A stretch of 13,750 nt of DNA from Myxococcales bacterium (lineage in GTDB: Bacteria > Myxococcota_A > Polyangia > Nannocystales > Nannocystaceae): positions 1-13,750 of the forward strand of contig JAGQIT010000711.1 of assembly GCA_020431135.1 (NCBI GenBank). Reading direction: 5' to 3'. The position numbers and the translations under genes are program-made. Each line of letters begins with the position of its first letter. The stretch's first letter is position 1. Positions 1-8,000 of the stretch are shown here, in pieces. The notes below the pieces were generated by a model. It had not been told where the DNA came from. It ran no database searches and saw nothing but the letters and a program-made list of their open reading frames with translations.

Positions 1-795
1 GACAGCGGCGACGCCCGCGACCCCGAGCCACGGGCGAGCGAGGCCGCGGCGACGCCGGCGATGCCGACCCCGGCCGGCGCCGGCGAGGCGACCCCGAGCC
101 CGGCCCCGGAGACGCCGAGCGATCCGGCGGCGATCCGCGCTCACCTCGAGGCGCTGGATCCCGCGACGACCCGCGCGGGGCACCTGCGCTTCACCGATCC
201 GCTGCTCCGCGACGCCCAGGCGACCGAGGTCTTCGCCGCGCGCCTGGCCGTCGAGGCGACGCCGGCGGAGGAGCGCCAGGCGCTCGCCGAGGCGCTCCAC
301 CGCACGGGCGGGGCGTGGTCCGCCGCGATCCTCACGCAGCTCGAGAGGGAGGCGGATCCCGAGGTCCGGGTGATCTTGGTCGGCACCCTCGCCAAGGCGC
401 CGACCGCCGACGCGCTGGCGGGGCTTCGCCTGGGGCTCGGCGACGCCGACTCGAGGGTCCGCCGCGCCGCCTGTGAGCTCGCCGGTTGGGCCCCGGAGGC
501 GGGGGCTGTCGAGGCGGAGCGCCTCGTCGCGGCCTTGGGTGATGATGAGGCGATGATCCGGGCCGCGGCCGCGCGCTCGCTCGGGCTCCTCGGCGACGCC
601 GGGCGCTTCGCCGCGGTCGCACCTGGCCTCGAGGACAGCGACGCCGAGGTCCGCCTGCAGTCGCTGCGTGCGCTCGAGCGCCTCGATCGATCGCGGGCCG
701 CCGGCCTCCCGGAGGTCGCCAAGCTCGCGGAGTCGGGCGGCGATCCGCGGGTGAAGCGGGCCGCGGGGAAGCTCCGGGCCGAGGCTTCACCGTAG
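1..795 (+). CDS. HEAT-repeat protein, C-terminal part (5' end outside window)
   Basis: The frame is open from the first base of the window and shows no stop before the ATG at 61. The residues before that ATG have the same Pro/Ala/Glu/Asp low-complexity make-up as those after it, so the real start probably lies upstream and the ATG at 61 is internal. After the linker comes an alpha-helical domain with at least five HEAT/PBS-lyase-type repeats. Each carries a D-x-x-VR or similar helix boundary (for example DPEVR, DSRVRRA, DAEVRLQ, DPRVKRA). Such repeats form curved scaffolds for protein binding; no catalytic residues are visible. It ends with TAG at 793-795, followed by a 165-base gap, so it is probably not cotranscribed with the next gene. 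The partner and pathway cannot be told from the sequence. Confidence 0.8.
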   Translation, partial: DSGDARDPEPRASEAAATPAMPTPAGAGEATPSPAPETPSDPAAIRAHLEALDPATTRAGHLRFTDPLLRDAQATEVFAARLAVEATPAEERQALAEALHRTGGAWSAAILTQLEREADPEVRVILVGTLAKAPTADALAGLRLGLGDADSRVRRAACELAGWAPEAGAVEAERLVAALGDDEAMIRAAAARSLGLLGDAGRFAAVAPGLEDSDAEVRLQSLRALERLDRSRAAGLPEVAKLAESGGDPRVKRAAGKLRAEASP

Positions 796-809
796 GAGCT
801 TGGCGGGTT

Positions 810-821
810 CGACTCGAGTCG
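810..821. other. Perfect 12-bp palindrome (CGACTCGAGTCG)
   Basis: This self-complementary 12-mer lies 15 bases after the stop of the HEAT-repeat gene. As RNA it would give only a 4-bp stem with a 4-base loop and no T-run follows, so it is a poor intrinsic terminator. A protein-binding site or chance are both possible. The rest of the gap, 822-916, shows nothing I can name. Confidence 0.25.
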
Positions 822-916
822 CGCTGATTGCGGGCGTGGGCGCCGTGGGCGAGGAGCGCACGGCATGCGATGAACTAGCGAGGTCGTCTGCGGGCGACTT
901 CGCGCGCGGCATCGGA

Positions 917-960
917 GAACTTAGATATGAATTGATTGGTATGAGAGATATGATTGTTTT
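917..960 (+). promoter_or_regulatory. AT-rich island with three TATGA copies, probable promoter region
   Basis: These 44 bases are strikingly AT-rich in an otherwise extremely GC-rich window and end directly at the GTG start of the first lipoprotein gene. TATGA occurs at 926-930, 940-944 and 949-953. The last copy reads TATGAT (949-954), close to the -10 consensus, and would place a transcription start near 961, on the start codon itself, giving a leaderless message. No good -35 box sits 16-18 bases upstream. A purine patch GAGAG (943-947) is a weak alternative ribosome binding site. The regulatory role is inference from composition and position. Confidence 0.45.
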
Positions 961-1932
961 GTGCCGCAAGGAACGAGCGTCAAGCGAACGATCGGGCTCG
1001 GGCTTGGGCTCGGGCTCATACCCCTCATCGCGGTCCTGGGCTGCTCCGGCGGGGCGTCCGAGACGACCGCGGACGGCGCGACGACAGGGGGGAGCGACGG
1101 GTCCTCCTCTTCGGGGCTGAGCGCCTCGAGCACGAGCGTCGGTCACTCGTCGACGAGCGCCGCGTCGAGCACGGGCACGGGCACGTCGACCTCAACGACT
1201 GGCGGCGGGGAGACCTCTACGACCGAAGGGTGCTCGTTCCTCGCGTGTGAGGATCAGCCGCCGAGCCCGATCGCGTGCAGCACATGGGAGCAGGACTGCC
1301 CCCCGGGGCAGAAGTGCGCCCCCTACGCGAACGACGGCGGGAGCTCGTGGAACGCGACGAAGTGCGTGCCGGTCGTGCCGAACGCGGACGGCCTCGGCGA
1401 GCCGTGCACGGTGGAGGGCAGCGGCGTCAGCGGGATCGACAGCTGCGAGGCCGCGGCGATGTGCTGGGACGTCGATCCGCGGACGAACGAGGGCCACTGT
1501 GTCAGCCTGTGCACAGGGATGCGGGAGGAGCCCGAGTGCCCGCTCGCCTCGTCGTGCGCCATCACGGCCGACGGGATCCTCAACCTCTGCTTGCCGTGGT
1601 GCGATCCGCTCGCACAGGACTGCTACGGCGAGGATCTCTGCCTCCCGTACAACGGCGCCTTCGTCTGCGTTCTCGACGCCTCGGGCGACATGGGCGTCTA
1701 TGGCGATCCCTGCGAGTACGCCAATACGTGCGACCCGGGCCTCTACTGCGCGGACGCGGGGTACGTGCCGGGCTGTGACGGGCCGGGCTGCTGTACGCCC
1801 TTCTGTGACACGTCGATGGCCAACACCTGCCCCGGCGACGGGCAGGAGTGCCTCCCGTGGTTCGGCGTTCTCGAGGAGGGCGAGGCGCCACCTGGGTTCG
1901 AGAACGTCGGCGCCTGCGGGATCCCGGGCTGA
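961..1932 (+). CDS. Cys-rich lipoprotein with Ser/Thr/Gly linker (copy 1)
   Basis: Predicted 323-residue secreted lipoprotein. A basic start (VKR) leads into a hydrophobic run of Gly-Leu repeats and a loose lipobox VLGC, with the lipidated Cys at residue 28. Residue +2 is Ser rather than Asp, compatible with outer-membrane sorting if the E. coli rule holds here. Residues about 30-90 are a Ser/Thr/Gly linker, probably a flexible stalk. From residue 91 on is a compact domain with 28 cysteines and motifs such as CSTWEQDCP, YANDGG, CDPGLYC and CPGDGQEC, probably a disulfide-bonded extracellular domain. GTG at 961 is the only usable start, since a TGA at 928 closes the frame upstream. The next gene is a paralog 15 bases downstream. 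No enzymatic motif is visible; such stalked Cys-rich lipoproteins are common in Nannocystaceae-type myxobacteria and their function is unknown to me. Confidence 0.85.
   Translation: MPQGTSVKRTIGLGLGLGLIPLIAVLGCSGGASETTADGATTGGSDGSSSSGLSASSTSVGHSSTSAASSTGTGTSTSTTGGGETSTTEGCSFLACEDQPPSPIACSTWEQDCPPGQKCAPYANDGGSSWNATKCVPVVPNADGLGEPCTVEGSGVSGIDSCEAAAMCWDVDPRTNEGHCVSLCTGMREEPECPLASSCAITADGILNLCLPWCDPLAQDCYGEDLCLPYNGAFVCVLDASGDMGVYGDPCEYANTCDPGLYCADAGYVPGCDGPGCCTPFCDTSMANTCPGDGQECLPWFGVLEEGEAPPGFENVGACGIPG
994..1017 (+). repeat. Four tandem GGGCTC-type hexamers inside the signal peptide
   Basis: Four consecutive hexanucleotide units (one ends in T instead of C) encode the alternating Gly-Leu hydrophobic core of the lipoprotein signal peptide. 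Gain or loss of a unit would keep the frame and change the core by two residues. Confidence 0.7.
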
Positions 1933-1934
1933 GC

Positions 1935-1942
1935 GAGGGAGG
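1935..1942 (+). promoter_or_regulatory. Strong Shine-Dalgarno sequence (GAGGGAGG)
   Basis: This purine run lies just after the stop of the first lipoprotein gene. Its GGAGG core (1938-1942) is five bases before the GTG at 1948 but overlaps the in-frame GTG at 1942. The spacing therefore favours 1948 as the start of the second lipoprotein. It also supports translation from a shared message with the first gene. Confidence 0.7.
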
Positions 1943-1947
1943 TGCGC

Positions 1948-2880
1948 GTGGAGCTGAGGCGGTGGACGCATTGGGTCGGGGCGCTGGCGGTCGGGCTCCT
2001 CCCGGGCTGCGTCGACGGCGGCGTCACGGTGACGACGAGCGCGACGACGAGCGGGTCGAGCGGGTCGACGTCGGCGACGACCGACGCAGGGACATCGACG
2101 ACGGGGGCATCGACGACGGGCGCGGGGACGTCGACGACGACGACGGGCGAGGTGTCGACGTCGACGACCGAGGGGTGCTCGTTCCTCGGCTGCGATGACA
2201 TGCCGCCGAGCTCGCTCGAGTGCAGCACCTGGGAGCAGGACTGCCCGAGCGGCGAGAAATGCACGATCTATGCGAACGACGGCGGAGGCTCGTGGAACGC
2301 GTCCCGCTGCGTCCCGCTCGTCCCAGACCCAGACGGCATCGGCCAGTCCTGCACGACCCTCAAGAGCGGTCTTAGCGGCCTAGACACCTGCAGGAAGGGG
2401 ACGTTGTGCTGGGGGGTCGATCCGGTGACGCTCGAGGGGACGTGCTACGCCTTCTGCGAGGGCTCGTACGAGGATCCGAGCTGCCCTCCTGCGAGCTGGT
2501 GCGCGACCGCGGCAGAGGTCGTGGCGATCTGCCTCCCGTGGTGTCACCCGCTCGAGGATGACTGCTATGCCGGCGATGTCTGCGTCTTTAGTGAGAACAT
2601 CGACGGCTTCGGCTGCGACGACGACGCCTCGGGGGTGACGGGCGCTTACGGCGATCCCTGCACCGACGCGAACACCTGCGATCCGGGCCTCTACTGCGCC
2701 GTCGCGGCGCACGTCCCAGGCTGCGATGCCGAGCGCTGCTGCACGCCCTTCTGCGACTATTTGAAGGACAACACCTGCCCCGGCGACGGCCAGGAGTGCC
2801 TGCATTGGTACGGCGCGATCGAAGCGGGCGACGCCCCGCTCGGGTTCTTCAACCTCGGCGTCTGCGGGATCGCGGGCTGA
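1948..2880 (+). CDS. Cys-rich lipoprotein with Ser/Thr/Gly linker (copy 2)
   Basis: Tandem paralog of the preceding gene. An in-frame GTG at 1942 would add two residues, but the Shine-Dalgarno sequence overlaps it, so GTG 1948 (310 residues) is preferred. The signal peptide has a basic start (LRR), a hydrophobic core and lipobox LLPGC, with the lipidated Cys at residue 21; Pro at -2 is unusual. A Ser/Thr/Gly linker covers about residues 26-76. The C-terminal domain matches copy 1 closely (CSTWEQDCP, YANDGG, CDPGLYC, CPGDGQEC) and keeps all 28 cysteines in the same order, implying the same disulfide fold. The linker has diverged in sequence and length while the Cys domain is conserved. The 15-base spacing suggests an operon with copy 1. 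The stop is 7 bases from the stop of the convergent gene. Function unknown. Confidence 0.85.
   Translation: MELRRWTHWVGALAVGLLPGCVDGGVTVTTSATTSGSSGSTSATTDAGTSTTGASTTGAGTSTTTTGEVSTSTTEGCSFLGCDDMPPSSLECSTWEQDCPSGEKCTIYANDGGGSWNASRCVPLVPDPDGIGQSCTTLKSGLSGLDTCRKGTLCWGVDPVTLEGTCYAFCEGSYEDPSCPPASWCATAAEVVAICLPWCHPLEDDCYAGDVCVFSENIDGFGCDDDASGVTGAYGDPCTDANTCDPGLYCAVAAHVPGCDAERCCTPFCDYLKDNTCPGDGQECLHWYGAIEAGDAPLGFFNLGVCGIAG
2029..2172 (+). repeat. Low-complexity trinucleotide-rich repeat encoding the Thr/Ser/Gly linker
   Basis: The linker of copy 2 is written almost entirely in ACG, TCG and GGG-type codons. It includes a 13-bp direct repeat (CATCGACGACGGG at 2093-2105 and 2108-2120, period 15). Such tracts can expand or contract in frame, which fits the different linker lengths of the two paralogs. 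Confidence 0.6.
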
Positions 2881-2887
2881 GCCGGCG

Positions 2888-4081
2888 TCACTCTGCGTCG
2901 TCGTCGTCGTCGTCTCCGCGGAGCGCCGCGGCGATCGTTCGGGCGTCGCGTCGGAGCTCCTTGGACGAGGAGACGCCCGCGGCCTGCCAATACTCGGCGC
3001 CCGCGCCAACATCCAGCTCGCCGCGCGTCAGCTCGTCGAGACCGAGGCCGAGGCGCTCGCGGCAGAGGTCGGCGATCGCGGCGATGAGCGCCTCGTAGCG
3101 CTCGTTCTCGTCCATCGTCGCCTCGATGTAGTCGTCGAGGAGGCGGTCGAATTCCGGGAGCTCGGCGGTCCGGTCGATGAAGACCGTCATGTCCGCGCGC
3201 TCGACGAGATCGCGGGCCTCGTCCGGATCGCCGAGGGCGTCGACGAGCGGGCGCGGGCGGCCGCGGCAGGCGAGGGCGTAGCGGGCGGTCCAGCGCTCCC
3301 ACGGATCTCCCTCGAGATCGAGGCGCGCGAGCTCTTCGGGATCCGGCGCGCCTCCTTCGGCGTCGGCTTCGTCCACCGGCGGCGCGGCGACCTGGCGATA
3401 GACGCGGAGGAGCCGCGGCAGCGCCGACTCGTAGCGCTTGTCGCTAAGCGCCGCTCGCAGGCGGGCGATCGCCTCGGGCGGACGGAGCTCGGCGAGACGG
3501 CGCGCTGACGCCTCGGCCGTCTTGAGATCGTCGTCCTGGAGGACCCCGCGGATCAGCCACGGGGTGACGACCGGCGACGCCTCGATGTCCGGGAGCACCT
3601 CGGTGAGGCGCTGCATCGCCCCGGCCGCGTAGGCCTGGAAGACGTCGTCGTACCTGTCCTCGGCGCCGAGCTCGGCCAGGCGCTCGGCGACCCACTCAAA
3701 GTGCCCGGTCAGCGCCGCGAGCGGGCGGAGCTCGTCGCCGAAGATCCGGCGGATCCCGGGGAGCTGGAGGAGCGCGAGCTCGACGTCGTAGAAGATCGGG
3801 AAGTACGAGTAGTCGTGGTTCGGCCCGCTGCACAGCTGGATCAGCTCGTCGGCGAGGTCGAAGTCGGGGTGCTTCGCGGCGAGCGGCGCGCGCTGCCGCG
3901 GTGACAGGCGGACGAGCTCGACGCTCGCGCCGTTGGTCCCGCCGCCGATCCACAGCCGCCGCTTGTGCATCGTGAAGGTCGCGGCCGGGAGCAGGCGCTC
4001 GAGGTCGGTCTGCAGCGTCGACACCCGCCGCGCCGCCGACTTGCGCACGGCGAGGTGGATGATGTCGGGCATGTAGTTCAT
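2888..4081 (-). CDS. Unrecognised 397-residue protein with helical repeats and acidic tail
   Basis: I do not recognise the family. The protein has no signal peptide or membrane segment. The N-terminal third is mixed (PDIIHLAVRK, LWIGGGTNG). The rest is Leu/Ala/Glu/Arg-rich and probably helical, with HEAT-like stretches such as RRLAELRPPEAIARLRAALSD. Near the C-terminus is a run of six Asp encoded by a GTC microsatellite on the + strand (2897-2914). The start is ATG at 4081, with a second in-frame ATG three codons later (MNYM); neither has a clear Shine-Dalgarno sequence. It converges on the lipoprotein pair, leaving 7 bases between stops, and lies 136 bases downstream of the co-directional START-like gene, so cotranscription is possible. 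Codon use supports a real gene. Confidence 0.75.
   Translation of the reverse strand: MNYMPDIIHLAVRKSAARRVSTLQTDLERLLPAATFTMHKRRLWIGGGTNGASVELVRLSPRQRAPLAAKHPDFDLADELIQLCSGPNHDYSYFPIFYDVELALLQLPGIRRIFGDELRPLAALTGHFEWVAERLAELGAEDRYDDVFQAYAAGAMQRLTEVLPDIEASPVVTPWLIRGVLQDDDLKTAEASARRLAELRPPEAIARLRAALSDKRYESALPRLLRVYRQVAAPPVDEADAEGGAPDPEELARLDLEGDPWERWTARYALACRGRPRPLVDALGDPDEARDLVERADMTVFIDRTAELPEFDRLLDDYIEATMDENERYEALIAAIADLCRERLGLGLDELTRGELDVGAGAEYWQAAGVSSSKELRRDARTIAAALRGDDDDDDAE
2897..2914. repeat. (GTC)6 microsatellite, poly-Asp in the minus-strand protein
   Basis: Six tandem GTC units read as six Asp codons (GAC) on the minus strand, six codons before the stop of the gene ending at 2888. 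This is a short uninterrupted trinucleotide tract, likely prone to in-frame length change. Confidence 0.75.
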
Positions 4082-4217
4082 CGCGCGCGGCGGGCCGGCG
4101 ACGACCCGCCGCTCGCAGTATGCCCGACACCGCCGTGTGCGGACGTCTGACCCGGCGCGGTGAGTTACGCTCGCGCGGCCCCGAACGGCGCGCGTGCGGG
4201 GACGTGCCGCCGCGCCG
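4082..4217. other. Intergenic gap between the two minus-strand genes
   Basis: These 136 bases hold no gene. On the minus strand a CATACT (reverse complement of 4117-4122, AGTATG on +) about 40 bases before the ATG at 4081 could act as a weak -10 box, but no matching -35 is visible. No terminator-like stem followed by Ts was found, so read-through from the upstream gene is possible. Confidence 0.35.
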
Positions 4218-4721
4218 CTACGGGTGCGCGCGGAGCCAGCGGCGCGTGAACTCGGTCGTGTCGCGGTAGCTCGCGCGGACCTCGTCGACGATCGCCTTCT
4301 CGACCTTGCCGCCGAGGAGGGGGACGCGGCAGGTGCACTCGCCCTCGAAGATCCGCTGGACCTTGTTCGGGCCGAGGACCTCGAGGCGGTAGACGCCGCG
4401 CGTCGTCAGCTTGTCGGCGCCGAAGCCCGGGATCGTCTCGACGGTCATGCGGTTGTCGCGGGCTGTGAAGAGGTTGTGCTCGGTGTAGCGGATCGCGCCC
4501 TTGACCAGCTTCTGCAGCATCTTCGGCGCCTCGCGCTCGGGCGTCAGGATCTGCTTGCGGCGGATCACCAGGGCGTCGCCCTCGCCCTCGCGGCTGAACT
4601 CGAGGACCTGGCGGCCGATCCGGAGGTGCTTGAAGAGCGCCTCGTTGTAGGCGTCGTCGAAGAACATCTCCCAATAGCGCTCAGCGGAGGTCTCGAAGTC
4701 GTCAGAGATCGTGTAGTTCAT
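4218..4721 (-). CDS. START-like (SRPBCC) domain protein, DUF2505-type
   Basis: This is a 167-residue soluble protein. The frame opens further upstream to a GTG at 4775, but the conserved domain begins exactly at MNYTISDDFETSAERYW, so ATG 4721 is the likely start. The pattern fits DUF2505, a member of the SRPBCC/START-like superfamily. It has an N-terminal strand and helix with YWEMFFDDAYNEALF, alternating strands (LVIRRKQIL, YRLEVLGPNKVQRIFEGECT), then VPLLGGKVEKAIVDEV before a C-terminal helix. Family members fold into a barrel with a hydrophobic cavity that binds lipids or other apolar ligands; the ligand here is unknown and no catalytic residues are apparent. It is divergent from the kinase-fusion gene and may be cotranscribed with the 397-residue protein downstream. 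The family name is from motif memory and should be confirmed. Confidence 0.75.
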   Translation of the reverse strand: MNYTISDDFETSAERYWEMFFDDAYNEALFKHLRIGRQVLEFSREGEGDALVIRRKQILTPEREAPKMLQKLVKGAIRYTEHNLFTARDNRMTVETIPGFGADKLTTRGVYRLEVLGPNKVQRIFEGECTCRVPLLGGKVEKAIVDEVRASYRDTTEFTRRWLRAHP

Positions 4722-5097
4722 GGCGTCGCTCGCTGTCCCTGCGGCGAACACAACACACTTTCGCGCCGAGGTCACGCGCGCGCCGAGGGCCGGCGCGAGG
4801 TGACGCCCCTGGAGGACGGCCGAGCGCTCGGCGCGTGCGATCGGGTGCGTCGCGGCGCCGTGAAGACGCCGCAGCGTCAGCTTTGCCCCGGGTTCGGACG
4901 GGGCCGCGGCGGGGATGCGCGCGCGCGGTGAACATGAGAGCGGCCGTCGGGGGGTCGGCGGGCGGAGGCGCGCACACGCCCGTGGCCGTCGCCGCGTCGC
5001 GCAGACCTCCGCGGATCGCGCTCAGAGCCCTCGCGCGCGCAGGCTTTCGCCCCCAGCGGCGGCGGCGGCCGTGCGATGCTTGGCCCCGCCTCCCCCG
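4722..5097. other. Divergent intergenic region between START-like gene and kinase fusion
   Basis: These 376 bases hold no supported gene, although reading frames are open across it because of high GC. Contents are a less GC-rich stretch at 4747-4763 (CACAACACACTTT region) that could hold the minus-strand promoter, a perfect 14-bp palindrome at 4819-4832, and a C-rich stretch just before the kinase ATG with no Shine-Dalgarno sequence. Promoters for both divergent genes must lie here, but none can be pinned down. Confidence 0.5.
4819..4832. promoter_or_regulatory. Perfect 14-bp palindrome, candidate operator
   Basis: GCCGAGCGCTCGGC is fully self-complementary and sits between the divergent START-like and kinase-fusion genes, 97 bases from the first and 265 from the second. 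A dimeric regulator could bind here. In DNA this GC-rich a palindrome of this length can also arise by chance, so the role is inference. Confidence 0.3.
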
Positions 5098-8000
5098 ATG
5101 ATCGGAGACAAGCTCGCCAATCGCTACCAGGTGCTCGCCGAGGTCGGCCAGGGCGGGATGGGGGTGGTCTACCGCGCCCGTGACTTGGTCCTCGGCCGCG
5201 AGGTCGCGATCAAGGTGATCGCCAGCGCCGGCAACGTCAGCGACCAGACCGAGCAGCGCTTCCGCGGCGAGGCCCAGACCATCGCCCAGCTCGACCACCC
5301 GTCGATCATCTCGATCTACGACTTCGGCCGCCACCGCGGGTCGTTCTTCTACGTGATGCCGATGATCGAGGGGGTCTCCCTCGCCGAGCTCATCCGCAAG
5401 GGCTCGCTCAGCGTCGGCGAGATCCTCGAGATCGGCACGGCGGTCGCCGAGGCGCTGGCCTACACCCACGCCCGCGACATCGTCCACCGCGACATCAAGC
5501 CCGAGAACGTCATGGTCACCCGCGAGGGCGGGAGCCTGCGCGTGACGGTGATGGACTTCGGCCTGGCCAAGAGCGCCAACGACGAGCCGCTGACCAAGAC
5601 CGGGATCCTCATCGGCACCGTGACCTACCTGAGCCCGGAGCAGGTCGGGGGCAGGGTCGCCGACGCGCTCTCGGACATCTACTCGCTCGGGACGGTGCTC
5701 TACGAGTGCCTCGCCGGCGAGCCGCCCTTCGTCGGCGAGACCCAGGCGGTGCTCTACCGCATCGTCCACGAGTACCCGCGCCGCCTCGAGGAGCGCGGCA
5801 TCGCCGTCGACGACGACCTCCAGGCGCTGATCATGAGCTGCCTGCACAAGGTCCCGGGCGATCGGCCGGCGTCGATGAAGGCGATCGGCCGGACGCTCCG
5901 CCAGCTGCGGATGCGCCACGAGACCGGCGACATCGGCGAGGTCACGAAGATCTCGGCGCCGCTCAAGACGTCGAGCGCGTCGCCCTTCGTCGGCCGCCAG
6001 GCCGAGCTCGGCGAGCTCCAGCAGCGCCTCAACCGGACGATCGCCGGCGAGGGCCAGTTCGTCGTCGTCGGCGGCGACGTCGGCGTCGGCAAGAGCCGCC
6101 TCCTCGGCGAGCTCGAGGCGCTCGCCCGCGCCCGCGGGATCGCGGTGCTCCACGGCAACCTCGCCGAGCAGGTCGGGGCCTTCCCCTACTTCGGCTTCTG
6201 CGAGGTGATGGTCGACTTCTTTAAGAACCGAGCGTCGACCTCCGACGGCATGCCGCTGCCGGACCTCAGCGACCTCGCGCCCGACCTCATCGCCCTCTTC
6301 CCGACGCTCGGCGAGATCGAGGCGCTGCGCGAGTCGGCCGGCGAGGCGCCGAAGGCCGCGGACGCCGGCGGGCGGACGCCGGAGAACCGGATCCAGCTCT
6401 TCGAGACCCTCGCCCGCGCGCTCGTCCGCCTCGCCGCGACCGGCCCGCTGGTCCTGGTCTTCGAGGACCTCCACGCCGCCGACGCGTCGATCGAGGCGCT
6501 CAACTACATCGTCCGCCGCCTCGCCGCGACGCCGGCGCTGATCGTCGCCACCTACCGGACGACCGAGGTCGACCGCGCCCACCCGCTGACCCGGCTGATC
6601 GACGAGCTGCGCGGCTCCAAGCGCTTCGCCCTCCTCGGCCTCGGGCCGCTCGCCAAGACCGAGCACCGCCAGCTCCTGACCGCGCTCTTCGGCGAGACGC
6701 CGATCTCGGACGCGATCGCCGAGCGCTTCTTCGAGGCCACCGAGGGCAACCCCTTCTTCACCAAGGAGGTCGTCCGCGCGCTCCTCCGCGACGAGAAGGA
6801 GACCGCCGACGCGCTCGTGATGCTCGGGCCGAGCCACCTGTCGAGCGCGCTGCCGGGGACGATCCAGCAGGCGATCGATCGCCGCGTCAGCCGCCTCCCG
6901 GACGAGCTGCGCGAGGTCCTCGGCGTCGCCGCCGTGCTCGGGCGCAGCTTCGACGCCCGCGACCTCGAGCGCCTCGTCCGCGACGTCGACGACCTCGACG
7001 AGGCGCTCGATCGCCTGATCGACGAGGGCCTCCTCGAGGAGGAGCGGCAGTCGCGGGGCGATCGCCTGTCGTTCGTCAGCGGCGTGGTCCGCGAGGTCCT
7101 CTACGCCCAGATCCCGCGCAGGCGCCGACGCAACCTCCACCGCAAGTACGCCAAGCAGCTCGAGAACCGCTACAGCGGCCGCCTCGAGCGGGTCTACGCC
7201 CAGCTCCTCCACCACTACGCCGAGGGCGACGTCCCCGAGCGCTCGGTCTACTACGGGATCCGGGCGGCGAAGCACTCGCTCGACTCCTTCAGCCCCGACG
7301 AGGCGATCCGCGCCGGGCGGACGGCGCTCGAGTTCCTCGACGAGGAGTGGGAGGGGGAGCCGGCGGCGGTCGGCGAGGTCCACGAGCTCCTCGCCCGCGC
7401 CTACGCGATGAACGGCGACCTCGACTCGGCGCTGCGCGAGAGCGAGGCGGCGATCGCCTGCTTCAGCCGCCTGAAGGTCGCCGAGGCCGAGGTCCGGGCG
7501 CTGCTCTTCGCCGCGCGCACGGCCTGGCAGGCGCGGCGCACCGACGACACCCGCCGCTGGGTCGACCTCGGGATCGGCGCGGCCCGAGGCGCCGAGCAGC
7601 CCGAGGCGCTCGGCCAGCTCCTCGCCCTCGCCGGGACCCTCGCGGGGCTCCGCGGCGACAACGATCTCGCCTCCGAGTACCTGCGCGAGGCCGAGGTCCT
7701 CGACCGCAAGCCGGCGGGGGAGGGGGCGCGGCCGACCTCCGGCGGCCGCGTCGTCGTCGCCCTCGCGTCGCCCTCGGTCGCCTGCGAGCCGGCGGCGCTG
7801 CAGACCCAGGAGGACGCCGAGGTCCTCGCCAACGTCTTCGAGACCCTGCTCAACACCGACGAGGAGGGGCACCTCCACCCGGGCCTCGCCGAGCACTGGG
7901 AGCCCGGGGCGGACGATCGCGCGTTCCGCTTCACGCTGCGCGCCGGGGTCCGCTTCCACGACGGCCACGTTCTCGAGGCGGCCGACGTCGTCGCCTCGCT

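Noticed and set aside
810..821. Palindrome after the HEAT-repeat gene as an intrinsic terminator
   Set aside because: The RNA stem would be only 4 bp and there is no T-run after it.
800..1120. Plus-strand 106-residue frame across the intergenic gap
   Set aside because: It overlaps the start of the lipoprotein gene, has no motifs and crosses the AT-rich promoter-like island.
1743..2264. Minus-strand frame with Val/Asp-rich repeats opposite the lipoproteins
   Set aside because: The repeats are the reverse reading of the Ser/Thr linker codons of the plus-strand lipoprotein.
4915..5097. Upstream 61-codon extension of the kinase fusion
   Set aside because: The extension is Arg/Ala/Gly/Pro low complexity without a ribosome binding site, and the kinase domain begins directly after ATG 5098.
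7750..7790. Internal VALASPSVAC stretch resembling a lipobox
   Set aside because: It lies at residue about 887-896 inside a continuous protein and corresponds to the first beta-strand of the solute-binding domain, so it is not an export signal.
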